From positions 1 through 64,000 of the forward strand of contig JAJPJA010000103.1 in the NCBI GenBank assembly GCA_021324455.1: DNA of 64,000 bases, written 5' to 3'. The stretch is from Pseudomonadota bacterium. Its GTDB lineage: Bacteria > Desulfobacterota > Binatia > Binatales > Binataceae. Position numbers and translations under genes: made by a program. Within the stretch, counting starts at the first letter, position 1. Every line of letters begins with the position of its first letter. The notes beneath the pieces were generated by a model. It ran no database searches and was not told the DNA's origin. It saw only the letters and a list, made by a program, of their open reading frames with translations. This document shows, one piece after another, positions 1-10,001 of this stretch.

Positions 1-492
1 CACGATCACGGACAGCCGATTTCCACCGATATCTATCCGCTGGAAGCCTTTGCCATCCGCAACGACAACTACAAACTGGTGATCAATTACTATCAATCCT
101 ACGACGCGGCCGCCAACGCCTGTGCCTCCACCACCAGTACCGAGTTCTACCGCATCAACCAGAACGTGCCGCTGCCCAAACTCGATACCGCCGATTCCGA
201 CCTGCTGGCCAGCGGCGGCAGCCTCAACCGCGTGCAGCAGAAGAACTATGACGAATTGAGCGGCCAACTGGCGGCACTGCTGTCATCGCAGCCGCTGTGT
301 CCGGGCGACATCAATCTGGACGGCGTGGTGGACCAGCTTGATGTCGGGCAATGGGCGATGTTGGAAATGCTTTCGATGGGCAACTCGAGCTGGGCCGATC
401 TTAATCTGGACGGACTTACCAACAGCGCGGATCGATCGATCATCCTCCAGAACCTGGGCAAGTGCGGCCACAGCAAGAAACATCTCAGGTAA
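1..492 (+). CDS. C-terminal fragment of a sulfatase-like secreted protein with a dockerin type I-like module (5' end outside window)
   Basis: The frame is open from base 1 (HDHGQPISTDIYPLEAFAIRNDNYKLVINYY...EFYRI), resembling a sulfatase C-terminus. The end has two Ca-binding-like repeats, CPGDINLDGVVDQLDV and WADLNLDGLTNSADRSI. Confidence 0.6.
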   Translation, partial: HDHGQPISTDIYPLEAFAIRNDNYKLVINYYQSYDAAANACASTTSTEFYRINQNVPLPKLDTADSDLLASGGSLNRVQQKNYDELSGQLAALLSSQPLCPGDINLDGVVDQLDVGQWAMLEMLSMGNSSWADLNLDGLTNSADRSIILQNLGKCGHSKKHLR

Positions 493-571
493 GGTAACCG
501 GCGCGGTCCGCGCCAGCGCGTCTGGCGCGATCCGGTTCGCGCACGCATGGCCGGCGCTGTAGAATCAGCAC

Positions 572-1660
572 ATGCAGTTGGCCGTCAATCCGCCGCTGGC
601 GCCGATGCTGTCGCGGCGCATCGAGCAGATACCGGCGGGCGGGGATTGGATATTCGAGCCCAAATGGGACGGCTTTCGCGCGCTGCTGTTCCGCGACGGC
701 GGCGAAGTGCTGATCCAGAGCCGCGACGAGAAATCGCTCAACCGCTACTTTCCTGAATTGATCGAACCCCTGCGCCAGCAACTGCCCCGGCGCTGCGTGC
801 TGGACGGCGAAGTGGTAATCGCGATCGACGGCGCGCTGGATTTCGAAGCGCTGCAGATGCGGATCCATCCGGCGGCCTCCCGCGTCAGGCTGCTGGCCGG
901 TCAAACCCCGGCCTCGATCGTGTTTTTCGACCTGTTGTGCGAAGATAGCCGCGATTTGCGCCGCGAACCGTTCGCCCAGCGCCGCAAGCAGTTGGAACGC
1001 GTCCTTTCCGGCGCGCGCCCGCCGCTTCATCTGACGCCCGCAACTACGGATTCATCGATCGCGGCCGACTGGTTCCGCCGCTTTGAAGGCGCCGGACTCG
1101 ACGGCGTCGTCGCCAAACCCGCCGCGGGAACCTATGAACCGGGCAAGCGCGTCATGTTCAAGATCAAACACGAACGCGACTGCGATTGCGTGGTGGCCGG
1201 TTTCAGATGGCACAAGAACGGCGCGGGTCGCGCGGTCGGTTCGCTGCTGCTGGGACTTTATGACGGCGCCGGCCGGCTTCAGCATGTCGGCGTATGCGCG
1301 AGTTTCACCGACCACAAGCGGCGCGAACTGGTGCAGTTCCTGGCGCCCTACCGGCGCAACGCGCTGGTCAATCATCCATGGAAGGATTGGGCCGAGGCTG
1401 AGGCGGAAGCGGCCGCAGCCGGACGCCGCCTGCCCGGCGCGCAAAGCCGATGGAGCCAGGGCAAGGACCTGTCATGGGAGCCGCTGCGGCCCGAGCTGGT
1501 GCTGGAAGTCGCTTATGAGCATATGCAGGGCGCGCGCTTCCGTCACACCGCTCAGTTCCGCCGCTGGCGCACCGACAAGCGGCCCGAAGACTGCACCTAC
1601 GCGCAGCTCGAAGTGGTGCCGCCGCACGAACTGGCGGCAATCTTCGCACACAGCAGGTGA
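572..1660 (+). CDS. ATP-dependent DNA ligase (LigD ligase-domain / LigC-like)
   Basis: Adenylation motif EPKWDGFRALLF, then DGEVV, DGVVAKP and FKIKHERDCDCVV; 362 aa. Confidence 0.88.
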   Translation: MQLAVNPPLAPMLSRRIEQIPAGGDWIFEPKWDGFRALLFRDGGEVLIQSRDEKSLNRYFPELIEPLRQQLPRRCVLDGEVVIAIDGALDFEALQMRIHPAASRVRLLAGQTPASIVFFDLLCEDSRDLRREPFAQRRKQLERVLSGARPPLHLTPATTDSSIAADWFRRFEGAGLDGVVAKPAAGTYEPGKRVMFKIKHERDCDCVVAGFRWHKNGAGRAVGSLLLGLYDGAGRLQHVGVCASFTDHKRRELVQFLAPYRRNALVNHPWKDWAEAEAEAAAAGRRLPGAQSRWSQGKDLSWEPLRPELVLEVAYEHMQGARFRHTAQFRRWRTDKRPEDCTYAQLEVVPPHELAAIFAHSR

Positions 1661-1688
1661 ATACAGGGAAGGGGAAGATTAACCGGGT

Positions 1689-3011
1689 TTATCCGTCCCG
1701 GCGCGCGATGTGTCTCATCCGCCATTGGCGCGTTGGGTCGTCGTCGGGGTCGGGAGTTTCATGCGCGGGCCGCAGCGGCTCGGGAACGTGGCGCAAATTC
1801 AGCCGGATGCGCGTCCAGGTCGAGGACCTGCCGCGCATCGAATCGACCAGAACGTCATCGGCAGCGAGATAGCGGGCGGCCTCCGGATGCCGGCGCTTCC
1901 ATCGTTCCAACCCCTCCAGCGCGGCGGCGCGATGGGGAGAGTTGGCCACCACCACCAGCGGCATCCGCGTGCGCGGCTGCTTTGGCGATGATCGCGCGCG
2001 CGACGGCGCGACCCGCGGCGCCTCGCCTTCCATCTTGCGGAAATGCGGCGGCCACGGGGCGTCGCCCAGTCCCGCCGCCTCATCTCTGGCCGCCAGTTCA
2101 AGCAATGGATCAAGCGAACCGGCCGCGCCGTCCATAGCGGCGTGCGGGTCACCGATACGGGCGAAACGCTCCGGAACCGTCAGCACGGTAAAATCCCCGG
2201 GTTCGCAGTCGGGGACCTCATGCCAGTAAAGCGGCGTGGAAACCCGCGCGTCGGGGAGCGGACGCACCGAATAGGCCGAGCAAGTAGTGCGATCCCTGGC
2301 GTTCTGGTTGTAATCAAGGAAAACACCGTGCCGCTCCTCTTTCCACCATTTGGAACTGGCGATGGCGGGGGCGCGCCGCTCCACTTCACGCGACAGCGCC
2401 AACGCCGCGCGGCGCACCTGCTCGAAGCTCCAACGCGGCTCGATACGGACGTTGATATGCATTCCGCGCGACCCGCTGGTCTTGGGCCATCCGCGCAGTC
2501 CCATCTCCTCCAGAAGCGACTTTACTTCCAGCGCCACCGCGCGCACATCGGCCCAGGCCACGCCGGGGCATGGATCGAGATCGATCCTCAACTCATCAGG
2601 ATGCTCCAGGTCGGCGGATCGTACCGGATGAGGATGCAGCTCGATACATCCCAGATTGACCACCCACGCGAGCCCCGCCGCGTCGTCAACCACGATCTCT
2701 TCGGCCGTGCGTCCGGAGGGGAAAGAGAGGGTGACGGTGCGCAGCCATTGGGGCCGTTTGGCCGGCGCGCGTTTCTGGTAGAACGCCTCGCCCTCGGCGC
2801 CGTGAACGAAGCGCTTGAGCACCAGGGGACGATCGCTTATTCCATTGAGCGCGCCTTTCGCCACCGACAGGTAGTAGCCAACCAGCTCCAGCTTGGTAAG
2901 CTTCGTCTGGCGGCTGAAATAGGGCTTGTCGGGATGCGTAATCGGCACCTCGCGCCCGTCGATCAGCAGCTTGTGTGCGGCTCCGCTCTTGACCACATCC
3001 TGATTGTACAC
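1689..3011 (-). CDS. NHEJ-type DNA polymerase/primase (LigD polymerase domain family)
   Basis: LigD-Pol motifs ITHPDKPYF, ELRIDLDPCPGVAW, SGSRGMHINVRI and FLDYNQNARDRTTCSAYSVRP. Confidence 0.88.
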   Translation of the reverse strand: MYNQDVVKSGAAHKLLIDGREVPITHPDKPYFSRQTKLTKLELVGYYLSVAKGALNGISDRPLVLKRFVHGAEGEAFYQKRAPAKRPQWLRTVTLSFPSGRTAEEIVVDDAAGLAWVVNLGCIELHPHPVRSADLEHPDELRIDLDPCPGVAWADVRAVALEVKSLLEEMGLRGWPKTSGSRGMHINVRIEPRWSFEQVRRAALALSREVERRAPAIASSKWWKEERHGVFLDYNQNARDRTTCSAYSVRPLPDARVSTPLYWHEVPDCEPGDFTVLTVPERFARIGDPHAAMDGAAGSLDPLLELAARDEAAGLGDAPWPPHFRKMEGEAPRVAPSRARSSPKQPRTRMPLVVVANSPHRAAALEGLERWKRRHPEAARYLAADDVLVDSMRGRSSTWTRIRLNLRHVPEPLRPAHETPDPDDDPTRQWRMRHIARRDG

Positions 3012-3195
3012 CGAACGCGAGCGGCCGCTTCAGGCGGTGGGCCGGCGAAATCGATACCGGCTTGGGCGAGCCGTTATTTTCGGCCCGATGCGCAGGTCGC
3101 CGATGCGGCGGTTTTTCTTACCCGCGGCCGATGCGCTAATAAGGAGACCACCATCGGCCCGTATGGGTTGAGGATCTGACCGGAGGCCGACTGCG

Positions 3196-3978
3196 ATGGA
3201 TCAAGTACTGAGCGGAAAATGTGCGCTGGTAACCGGCGGGGGACGCGGGATTGGCCGCTCCATAGCAATTGCGCTGGCGCGCGCCGGCGCTGACGTGGCG
3301 GTGGCGGCGCGTACGCAGTCGCAACTGGACGCCGTGGCCGGCGAGATTCGCGCCCTGGGCCGCCGGGCATTCGCCGTCGCGATCGATCTTACCCGCCGCG
3401 ATCACATCGAGGAGCGCGTCAATTATGCGGCCGGACAACTGGGCGGCCTCGATATTTTGGTCAACAACGCCGGCGGCAGTATCGGCGCGGGCGCCCAGAT
3501 CGATCCGGTAACTCACGACCCGCAGACATTCGAAGACTGCCTGTTCTTCAACCTGACCCAGGTGTTTTACGTCACCCGCACCGCGCTGCCGTATATGATC
3601 AGGAAGAACTGGGGACGGATCCTCAATACCGGCTCGGGCTCCGCCAATCGCGGCGGCGCGATCCTCGCCTACACCGCCGCCAAGCACGGGCTGATCGGCT
3701 ACACGCGATCGCTCGCCTACGCGGTCGCGCGCCATAACATCAACGTCAACGTGATCAACCCCGGATGGACCAACACCGCGATGGTGGACTGGGAGCGATT
3801 GGCCAAGGCGATGAACACGACGGTCGAAGGCGCCCGGCAATTCGCTTACAGCCAGAGTATCCAGCGCCGCGTGGTGGAACCCGAGGAACTGGGTCCGATG
3901 GCGGTGCTGCTATGCTCGGATTTGGGTAGCGCGGTAACAGGCCAGGTGGTTTACGTGGACGGCGGCTTCAAAGTCTGA
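3196..3978 (+). CDS. SDR family NAD(P)-dependent oxidoreductase
   Basis: TGGGRGIG Rossmann motif, NNAGG, YTAAKHG catalytic motif, C-terminal YVDGGFKV. Confidence 0.9.
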   Translation: MDQVLSGKCALVTGGGRGIGRSIAIALARAGADVAVAARTQSQLDAVAGEIRALGRRAFAVAIDLTRRDHIEERVNYAAGQLGGLDILVNNAGGSIGAGAQIDPVTHDPQTFEDCLFFNLTQVFYVTRTALPYMIRKNWGRILNTGSGSANRGGAILAYTAAKHGLIGYTRSLAYAVARHNINVNVINPGWTNTAMVDWERLAKAMNTTVEGARQFAYSQSIQRRVVEPEELGPMAVLLCSDLGSAVTGQVVYVDGGFKV

Positions 3979-4160
3979 TTTTCTCCGCAATGCGGCGCGG
4001 CTTGGGATGGGTCCATGAAGGTTTTTCCGATGCGCGCGGAAAAACTATAACGCGATCTATCCAAAACGCTGCTTTTGCCATACAATCGCGCCGCCTGGAG
4101 ATGAGATCCCAAGGCAGGCGGATAACGGGCGAAAGTCGTGGCGAAGACCTCGGCATATTG

Positions 4161-4190
4161 AGGCGAAAGCGGCGTCCTGGCGCTTCGCCT
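4161..4190. other. Imperfect stem-loop in the leader upstream of the LLM gene
   Basis: AGGCGAA(A)GCG-gcgtcctgg-CGCTTCGCCT: 10 bp stem with a 1-nt bulge, ending 24 nt before the 4215 start codon. Confidence 0.45.
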
Positions 4191-4214
4191 ACATTCAGGT
4201 AAAGGAATAGAGCG

Positions 4215-5585
4215 ATGCTACTGTTGTATTTCCACGAGCGGCCGTACGGCTATGTCCCCGAAGACGAAGTAATCAAGAATCGCGGATTCTTCGGCGTTCC
4301 CAACCGCTTCTTCGACGCCGAAAAGGGCGCCGAACTCTACAACACCTATCTCGACGAGATGCAGTATGTCGAAGAGATGGGGCTGGACGGAGTGGTGCTC
4401 AACGAGCATCACGGGACCCCCTTCTGCATGGGTGCGGTGATGGACGTCGAAGCGGCGATCCTCGCGCGCATTACACGCAAGATGCGGATCGTGCTGCTGG
4501 GGAATCCGCTGCCGGTGGTCCGCAATCCGATTCGTCTGGCCGAGGAGCTGGCCGAAATCGACATGATCTCGCGCGGGCGCCTGGTTACCGGATGGGTCCG
4601 CGGCGCCGGCAGCGAGCAGCTGTTCAACAACGTCAGCCCCGCGCTCAATCGCGAATATTTCAACGAAGCGCATGACCTGGTGGTCAAATGCTGGACCGAA
4701 CCGGGCCCCTTCCGCTTCGAGGGCAAGCATTTCCATTTCCGTTTCGTCAATCCGTGGGCGCTGCCTTATCAGAAGCCGCATCCGCCGATCTGGATTCCGG
4801 GTCTGCTGAGTCCCGAGTCCGTAATCTGGGCCGCCGAGCATCGCTATCCCTATATCGGTCTGGGGACCGGACTTAAAGCCACCAGCGAGCTGTGGAACAT
4901 CTACGCGGATCGGGCGGCGCAACTCGGCTACCAGGCGGGGCCGGAGAATTTCGGCTACATGCAGAACGTGTTCGTCGCCGAGACTGAGGAGAAGGCGCAG
5001 GAAGTCGCCAAGCTCAATCTGTACGGCGGCGGCGGCGCGGCGTTTGCCCGTCCGGAATGGACGCTGCCGCCCGGCTATAACTCCAAGGAAGCGACCAAAC
5101 GTTTGGCTCGTCAGCAGGCGGCGTCCAAACAGGAGCGAACCGCGTTCCTGGGATTGAGCGCGACCCCCGACCAGCACAATGAAAAGGCGGCGGCGGTCAG
5201 CGCACGCACCCGGCTGGCGCGCGGCGAAATCGACGTGGAAGACGCCAAGCGCGCGATTTACTCGACCTACCAGAAAGCGCAGGAAAGCTTGAGCATCATC
5301 ACCGGCACACCCAAAACCGTGCTGCCCAAGCTCAAACACATCCTCGAAGTGCTCCGATGCGGCGCGCTGGCGATTTCGCAGGTCAACGGTCCGGCGACGC
5401 ATGAAGACCGCATGACCAGTATCCGGCTGTTCGCACAGGAAGTGGCGCCCGCGCTGCGCGAGTTCGGCAAGGAACTGGGTCTGGTCGACGCGTTCCAGGC
5501 CAAACCCGGCGCGCGGCCGATTTCAGGCAAGCGCGACCAGGTGTCGTGGCCGGAACTGCTGCCGGAAAACAAGCAACCCGCCTGA
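4215..5585 (+). CDS. LLM class flavin-dependent oxidoreductase
   Basis: Luciferase-like TIM-barrel pattern (LNEHHGTPFCMG, GNPLPVVRNPIRLAEELAEIDMISRGRL). Confidence 0.85.
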   Translation: MLLLYFHERPYGYVPEDEVIKNRGFFGVPNRFFDAEKGAELYNTYLDEMQYVEEMGLDGVVLNEHHGTPFCMGAVMDVEAAILARITRKMRIVLLGNPLPVVRNPIRLAEELAEIDMISRGRLVTGWVRGAGSEQLFNNVSPALNREYFNEAHDLVVKCWTEPGPFRFEGKHFHFRFVNPWALPYQKPHPPIWIPGLLSPESVIWAAEHRYPYIGLGTGLKATSELWNIYADRAAQLGYQAGPENFGYMQNVFVAETEEKAQEVAKLNLYGGGGAAFARPEWTLPPGYNSKEATKRLARQQAASKQERTAFLGLSATPDQHNEKAAAVSARTRLARGEIDVEDAKRAIYSTYQKAQESLSIITGTPKTVLPKLKHILEVLRCGALAISQVNGPATHEDRMTSIRLFAQEVAPALREFGKELGLVDAFQAKPGARPISGKRDQVSWPELLPENKQPA

Positions 5586-5608
5586 CGCGAAGTTGGGAGG
5601 CGCCGCCG

Positions 5609-6472
5609 ATGGATCAATTTCGAACCGGCAACGTCAGCGCCAACGGAATTGATTTCCATTATATAGAGGCAGGCACCGGGCCATTGGTCCTGTGCCTGCA
5701 TGGATTTCCTGACAACGCGTACACCTATCGCTACCTGCTGCCGGAGCTGGCCAAAGCCGGCTTTCGCGGGGTGGCTCCGTTCATGCGCGGATACTTTCCG
5801 ACCGGCCGGCCCGCCGACGAACGTTACGAATCGGTGCTGCTGGCCCAGGACGCGGCGGCGCTGATTTCCGCGTTGGGCGCCGATCAGGCCTGCGTGGTCG
5901 GGCATGACTGGGGCGGCGCGGCGACCGCGGGATGCGCCGTGCTGGCGCCGCAACGCGTGCGCAAGATTGTCACCATCGCGATTCCGCACGGCGCTTTCGC
6001 CACCGACTACGATTCGCTCAAGGGCGGATGGCATGGATACTTCTTCCAGATGCCGTTTGCCGACGCGCTGGTTGCCGCCAACGATTTCGACTTCATCTAT
6101 AAATGGTGGCGCGACGCGTCGCCCGAATACGAACCGCCGGCCGATATTATGGAGAGCGTCAAGGCGACCTTCCGCGCGCCCGGCACATTGACCGCCGCGC
6201 TCAACTACTATCGCCACACCATCCATCCGGCCAACCGCGATCCGGCGTTGGCCGATCTGCGCGAAAAGGTGGCAACCACGCCGATCCCGGTCCCCGCGAT
6301 GGCGCTGCACGGCACGCGCGACCGTCCCGGACGGCTCGCGATGTTCGAAAAGATGGGTGCGCTGTTCGGACGCGGGGTGGAAAAGGTGCTGCTGCCGGGT
6401 ACGGGACATTTTTTGCATTTGGAGCGTCCGGCCGAGGCCAATGCGAAAATCGTTGGCTTCCTGAAGTCGTAG
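5609..6472 (+). CDS. Alpha/beta hydrolase (epoxide hydrolase / haloalkane dehalogenase-like)
   Basis: LHGFPDNAYTYR oxyanion motif, VVGHDWGGA nucleophile elbow (Asp), C-terminal GTGHFLHLERP. ATG at 5609 preferred over the upstream ORF start. Confidence 0.85.
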   Translation: MDQFRTGNVSANGIDFHYIEAGTGPLVLCLHGFPDNAYTYRYLLPELAKAGFRGVAPFMRGYFPTGRPADERYESVLLAQDAAALISALGADQACVVGHDWGGAATAGCAVLAPQRVRKIVTIAIPHGAFATDYDSLKGGWHGYFFQMPFADALVAANDFDFIYKWWRDASPEYEPPADIMESVKATFRAPGTLTAALNYYRHTIHPANRDPALADLREKVATTPIPVPAMALHGTRDRPGRLAMFEKMGALFGRGVEKVLLPGTGHFLHLERPAEANAKIVGFLKS

Positions 6473-6597
6473 CAGGCCGCGGCATAGACGCTCCGAACCT
6501 CATTGAGACTTTGACCCGAACGCCGCGGTCCCGCCGCATACGTCGTGCACCGATTTGCAAACCGGTGTCATTGATGTGAAGCTAAGCAAGCATAAAG

Positions 6598-7299
6598 GTG
6601 GACGAAAATGGCAAAATTCGACTAACCCCGTTCCGGCCCTGGCCCGCGGCGCTGGTTTTGATCGCTCTGCTTACGACCTCGGCGATGGGCTCGGCGGCCG
6701 CCGCCGGTGCACTCGCGTTGGTTCAGAACTCGCGCGCGACGACCGCATCCGGCGCGGAATTCGTCGCATGCGGCGAATATGTGCGCAGGGCCAATTCGCA
6801 CATGAAATCGATCGTGAGCACGATCGACGACGTGTGGGGGGCGCATGTGAGGGTTTACCAGTCGGTCGCGATGCTGCCGCCGCATGCCAGGCCGGGCGGA
6901 TGCGTGATGTATAACCCCGCCTACCTGCGTCTGCTGCTGGAGCATCTTATGATCCGCGACAGCGCGGTGGTCGATGCGATGCTGTACGCGATCATGGCGC
7001 ATGAAGTCGGACATGAAATGCATGACGACTTCAGCCCGCAGCGCGCGGCCCTTCCGAGCGAGACCAGGGAACTGGAAGCCGATCGCTTCGCCGGCTACAC
7101 GATGCAGCGTCTGAACCTCGGACTCGATAACATCACGCCCTACTACAGTCTGGCGGGCGACGAATTTACCGGAGCGATGACCCGGCCGTCGAGCCGCCAC
7201 GGCGAGAGCATGCGCCGCACCAATGCGCTGAGGAAAGGCTGGGAACTGGGCGAATGGAACCAGCCCGAAGATTACCATTCGCTCTCCGACGACGATTAA
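6598..7299 (+). CDS. Exported zinc metallopeptidase-like protein (HExxH)
   Basis: N-terminal hydrophobic segment; MAHEVGHEMH followed by ELEADRFAGY as probable third ligand; GTG start. Confidence 0.6.
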   Translation: MDENGKIRLTPFRPWPAALVLIALLTTSAMGSAAAAGALALVQNSRATTASGAEFVACGEYVRRANSHMKSIVSTIDDVWGAHVRVYQSVAMLPPHARPGGCVMYNPAYLRLLLEHLMIRDSAVVDAMLYAIMAHEVGHEMHDDFSPQRAALPSETRELEADRFAGYTMQRLNLGLDNITPYYSLAGDEFTGAMTRPSSRHGESMRRTNALRKGWELGEWNQPEDYHSLSDDD

Positions 7300-7318
7300 T
7301 TCTTAAGGCGCGGTTTCT

Positions 7319-7807
7319 TTATTTTGGATTTGCGGCCGCCGTCCGCCGCAGGGCGTCGGCGCCAAGCCGCCAGACCGTCCACTGCTCCATCGCTGCGGCG
7401 CCCAACGCGCGGTAGAAGCCGTGCGCGGGCGTGTTCCAGTCGAGCACCGACCACTCCATCCTTCCGTATCCGCGCGCGACTGCAATGGCGGCCAGTTTGC
7501 CCAGCAGTGCGCGTCCGATGCCGCGGCGGCGAAAGCGCTCGGACACGAACAGGTCCTCCAGGAACAGGCCCGGGAGTCCGCGCCAGGTGGAATAGTTGCG
7601 GAAGAACAGCGCGAATCCGGCCGCTTGTCCATCCACCTCCGCGATCAGGCATTCGAAGGGCGGGTCCGGCGCCTCCATCTGCGCGCGCAGCCCCGACGCC
7701 GTCGCCTCAACGGCGTCGGGTTCGCGTTCATACTCGGCCAGCGCGCGGATGAAGCTCATGACCAGTTCAGCGTCCGCCGGCGCGGCAAAGCGTATCGACA
7801 ATCCCAT
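7319..7807 (-). CDS. GNAT family N-acetyltransferase
   Basis: LFLEDLFVSERFRRRGIGRALLGKLAAIA acetyl-CoA binding motif, WNTPAHGFYRALGA. Confidence 0.88.
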   Translation of the reverse strand: MGLSIRFAAPADAELVMSFIRALAEYEREPDAVEATASGLRAQMEAPDPPFECLIAEVDGQAAGFALFFRNYSTWRGLPGLFLEDLFVSERFRRRGIGRALLGKLAAIAVARGYGRMEWSVLDWNTPAHGFYRALGAAAMEQWTVWRLGADALRRTAAANPK

Positions 7808-7893
7808 CGCTCTCCTCCGTTCGGTTCAGGCATAGCATGGAACCGGGGCTCACGCTGACGGTCGGGCCGACGCGCCTTGTCTAGCGGCACGGC

Positions 7894-8826
7894 TTGCATC
7901 AGGATCTGACCAGGCAGCGGGCGCCGCAGCGCGGGCGAGGGACTGCTTATCACTTGAACACGACGACCAACAGCCGCAGCGGCATTCTCTACGTTGTCGC
8001 CACACCGATCGGCAACCTGCGGGATATTTCGGCGCGGGCTTTGGAAGTGCTGCGGGAGGTCGATCTGGTTGCCTGCGAAGACACACGGCGTACCGGGCAA
8101 TTGCTGGCGGCGCATGGGATTCGAAAGCCGCTGATCAGCTATTTCGAGCACAACGAGCAGCCGCGTACGCGGGAGTTGCTGGAGAAGCTGGGTGCGGGTG
8201 GGGCGATTGCCCTTGTCACTGACGCCGGTACGCCCGCCATTTCGGATCCCGGCTACCGGCTGGTGCGTAGCGCGCTGGATGCGGGATTGGCCGTACGCTC
8301 GGTGCCGGGTCCGTCCGCGGTCATCGCGGCCCTTTCCATCGCCGGCATGCCAACCGACCGTTTTGCTTTCGAAGGCTTTCTGCCCGCGCGCGCGGGTCAG
8401 CTCACCTCCCGGTTGCGCGCGCTTAAGCATGAGCCGCGCACCATGGTTTTCTATGAGGCCGCCCGCCGCCTGCCGGAGACCCTAAGGGAAATGTCCGCCG
8501 CTTTCGGGTCCGAGCGCGAGGGGGCGGTGGTGCGCGAAATTACCAAGATCTTTGAAGAGGTGGTGCGCGGCACGGTCGGAGAACTGGCGGCTCGCTGGAA
8601 GGATGAGCCGCCCAGGGGCGAGATCACTTTGGTGGTGGCCGGGGCGCCCGAAGCGCAGACAAAAGCAGCGGAACGGACAGCGGGCATCAGCCTCGATGAC
8701 CTGACCGCAGCCGGTCTGGAGCCGCGTCAGGCGGCCCGGATTCTGGCCCGGATACAGGGGCGCAGCAGCCGCGAGGTGTACCAGGAAGGGTTGAAAAACC
8801 GCGGCAATTCCGGTTCCGAATCGTGA
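7894..8826 (+). CDS. rsmI: 16S rRNA (cytidine(1402)-2'-O)-methyltransferase
   Basis: LYVVATPIGNLRDISARALEVLREVDLVACEDTRRTGQLL and ALVTDAGTPAISDPGY. The true start may be the TTG at 7954. Confidence 0.93.
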   Translation: MHQDLTRQRAPQRGRGTAYHLNTTTNSRSGILYVVATPIGNLRDISARALEVLREVDLVACEDTRRTGQLLAAHGIRKPLISYFEHNEQPRTRELLEKLGAGGAIALVTDAGTPAISDPGYRLVRSALDAGLAVRSVPGPSAVIAALSIAGMPTDRFAFEGFLPARAGQLTSRLRALKHEPRTMVFYEAARRLPETLREMSAAFGSEREGAVVREITKIFEEVVRGTVGELAARWKDEPPRGEITLVVAGAPEAQTKAAERTAGISLDDLTAAGLEPRQAARILARIQGRSSREVYQEGLKNRGNSGSES

Positions 8827-8894
8827 ATTAGGGTAGGCGGTTTGAGAGCGCGGCTATGCTAAAATCAGGCCACAGTTTTGAGGCGTAAATCATA

Positions 8895-9374
8895 ATGGCG
8901 ACGAACGGCGAAGCGCAGGGCCGACGGGTCCTGGTCCTGCATGGCCCCAATCTGAACCTGTTGGGCGAGCGCGAGCCCGAAATTTACGGCCGCGTAACGC
9001 TGCCTCAGATCGATACTGAATTGCGCCGCCTGGGCGAGGAATTGGGTCTGACGGTGGACAGCTTTCAGTCCAACAGCGAGGGCGCCCTGGTCGACCGGAT
9101 TCAGGCGGCGCGCGGTCAATATCAGGCGCTGGTGATCAATCCGGCGGCGTACACCCACACCAGTGTGGCCATCCGCGACGCTATCCAGATGCTGGGGATA
9201 CCCGTGGTCGAGGTTCACCTGTCAAATGTTTACCGGCGCGAACCATTTCGCCATCATTCGACCATCGCGGACCTGGCTGACGGCCGGATCATGGGTTTTG
9301 GCCCCGACAGCTACTATCTCGGATTGCGCGCCGCCGCCGCTCTTTTGGGCGCGACACGGCGCGAATCGAAATAG
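8895..9374 (+). CDS. aroQ: Type II 3-dehydroquinate dehydratase
   Basis: [66 protein letters not shown]. Confidence 0.96.
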   Translation: MATNGEAQGRRVLVLHGPNLNLLGEREPEIYGRVTLPQIDTELRRLGEELGLTVDSFQSNSEGALVDRIQAARGQYQALVINPAAYTHTSVAIRDAIQMLGIPVVEVHLSNVYRREPFRHHSTIADLADGRIMGFGPDSYYLGLRAAAALLGATRRESK

Positions 9375-9380
9375 GTTCGG

Positions 9381-9905
9381 ATGAGTGCCACAGCCAATCG
9401 GCGCGAGCTTAATCGGATGGTTACCGGAGGCAGGGGTTCGGGGATGGAAGTGCGTGATATCAAGGCGTTGATCGCGCTGATGCGCGACAACGGGCTGATC
9501 GAGCTGGAGGTTGAGGACAAAAAGGGCAAGATACGCCTGGTCAGGGCCGCCGATTTGGCCGCTGAAGCGCCGCCGCGTCCGGCCCAGTTGGCGGCGCGCC
9601 AATCTCCGCCCCGGACTCCGTCGGCGCCGTCGGGCGCTGCGACTCTGGAACTCGCCGACAATCAGTCGTTGCTGCGCAGCCCGATGGTGGGTACGTTTTA
9701 CCGTGCGTCGTCTCCCGACGCGCCGCCCTTTGTGCAGGAGGGTGACATGGTCCGCAAAGGTCAGCCATTGTGCATCGTCGAAGCAATGAAAATGATGAAC
9801 GAGATCGAGTCCGACGTCGCCGGGCGGGTGGTTAGAATACTGGTCGAAAACGGGCAGCCGGTCGAATACGAGCAGCCGCTGATGGTGATAGAGACGGCGT
9901 TGTAG
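9381..9905 (+). CDS. accB: Acetyl-CoA carboxylase biotin carboxyl carrier protein
   Basis: Biotinylation motif [12 protein letters not shown] and [10 protein letters not shown]; start may be internal (9444). Confidence 0.94.
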   Translation: MSATANRRELNRMVTGGRGSGMEVRDIKALIALMRDNGLIELEVEDKKGKIRLVRAADLAAEAPPRPAQLAARQSPPRTPSAPSGAATLELADNQSLLRSPMVGTFYRASSPDAPPFVQEGDMVRKGQPLCIVEAMKMMNEIESDVAGRVVRILVENGQPVEYEQPLMVIETAL

Positions 9906-10001
9906 AGGTTGGGCAACCGCGCTGCCGGCGCTGCGATGCGGCGGTCAAGCCGTGTCGAATAAAGCCTGCGGCCGTAACGTCTGGCAACCTGAGTAATAAA
10001 A

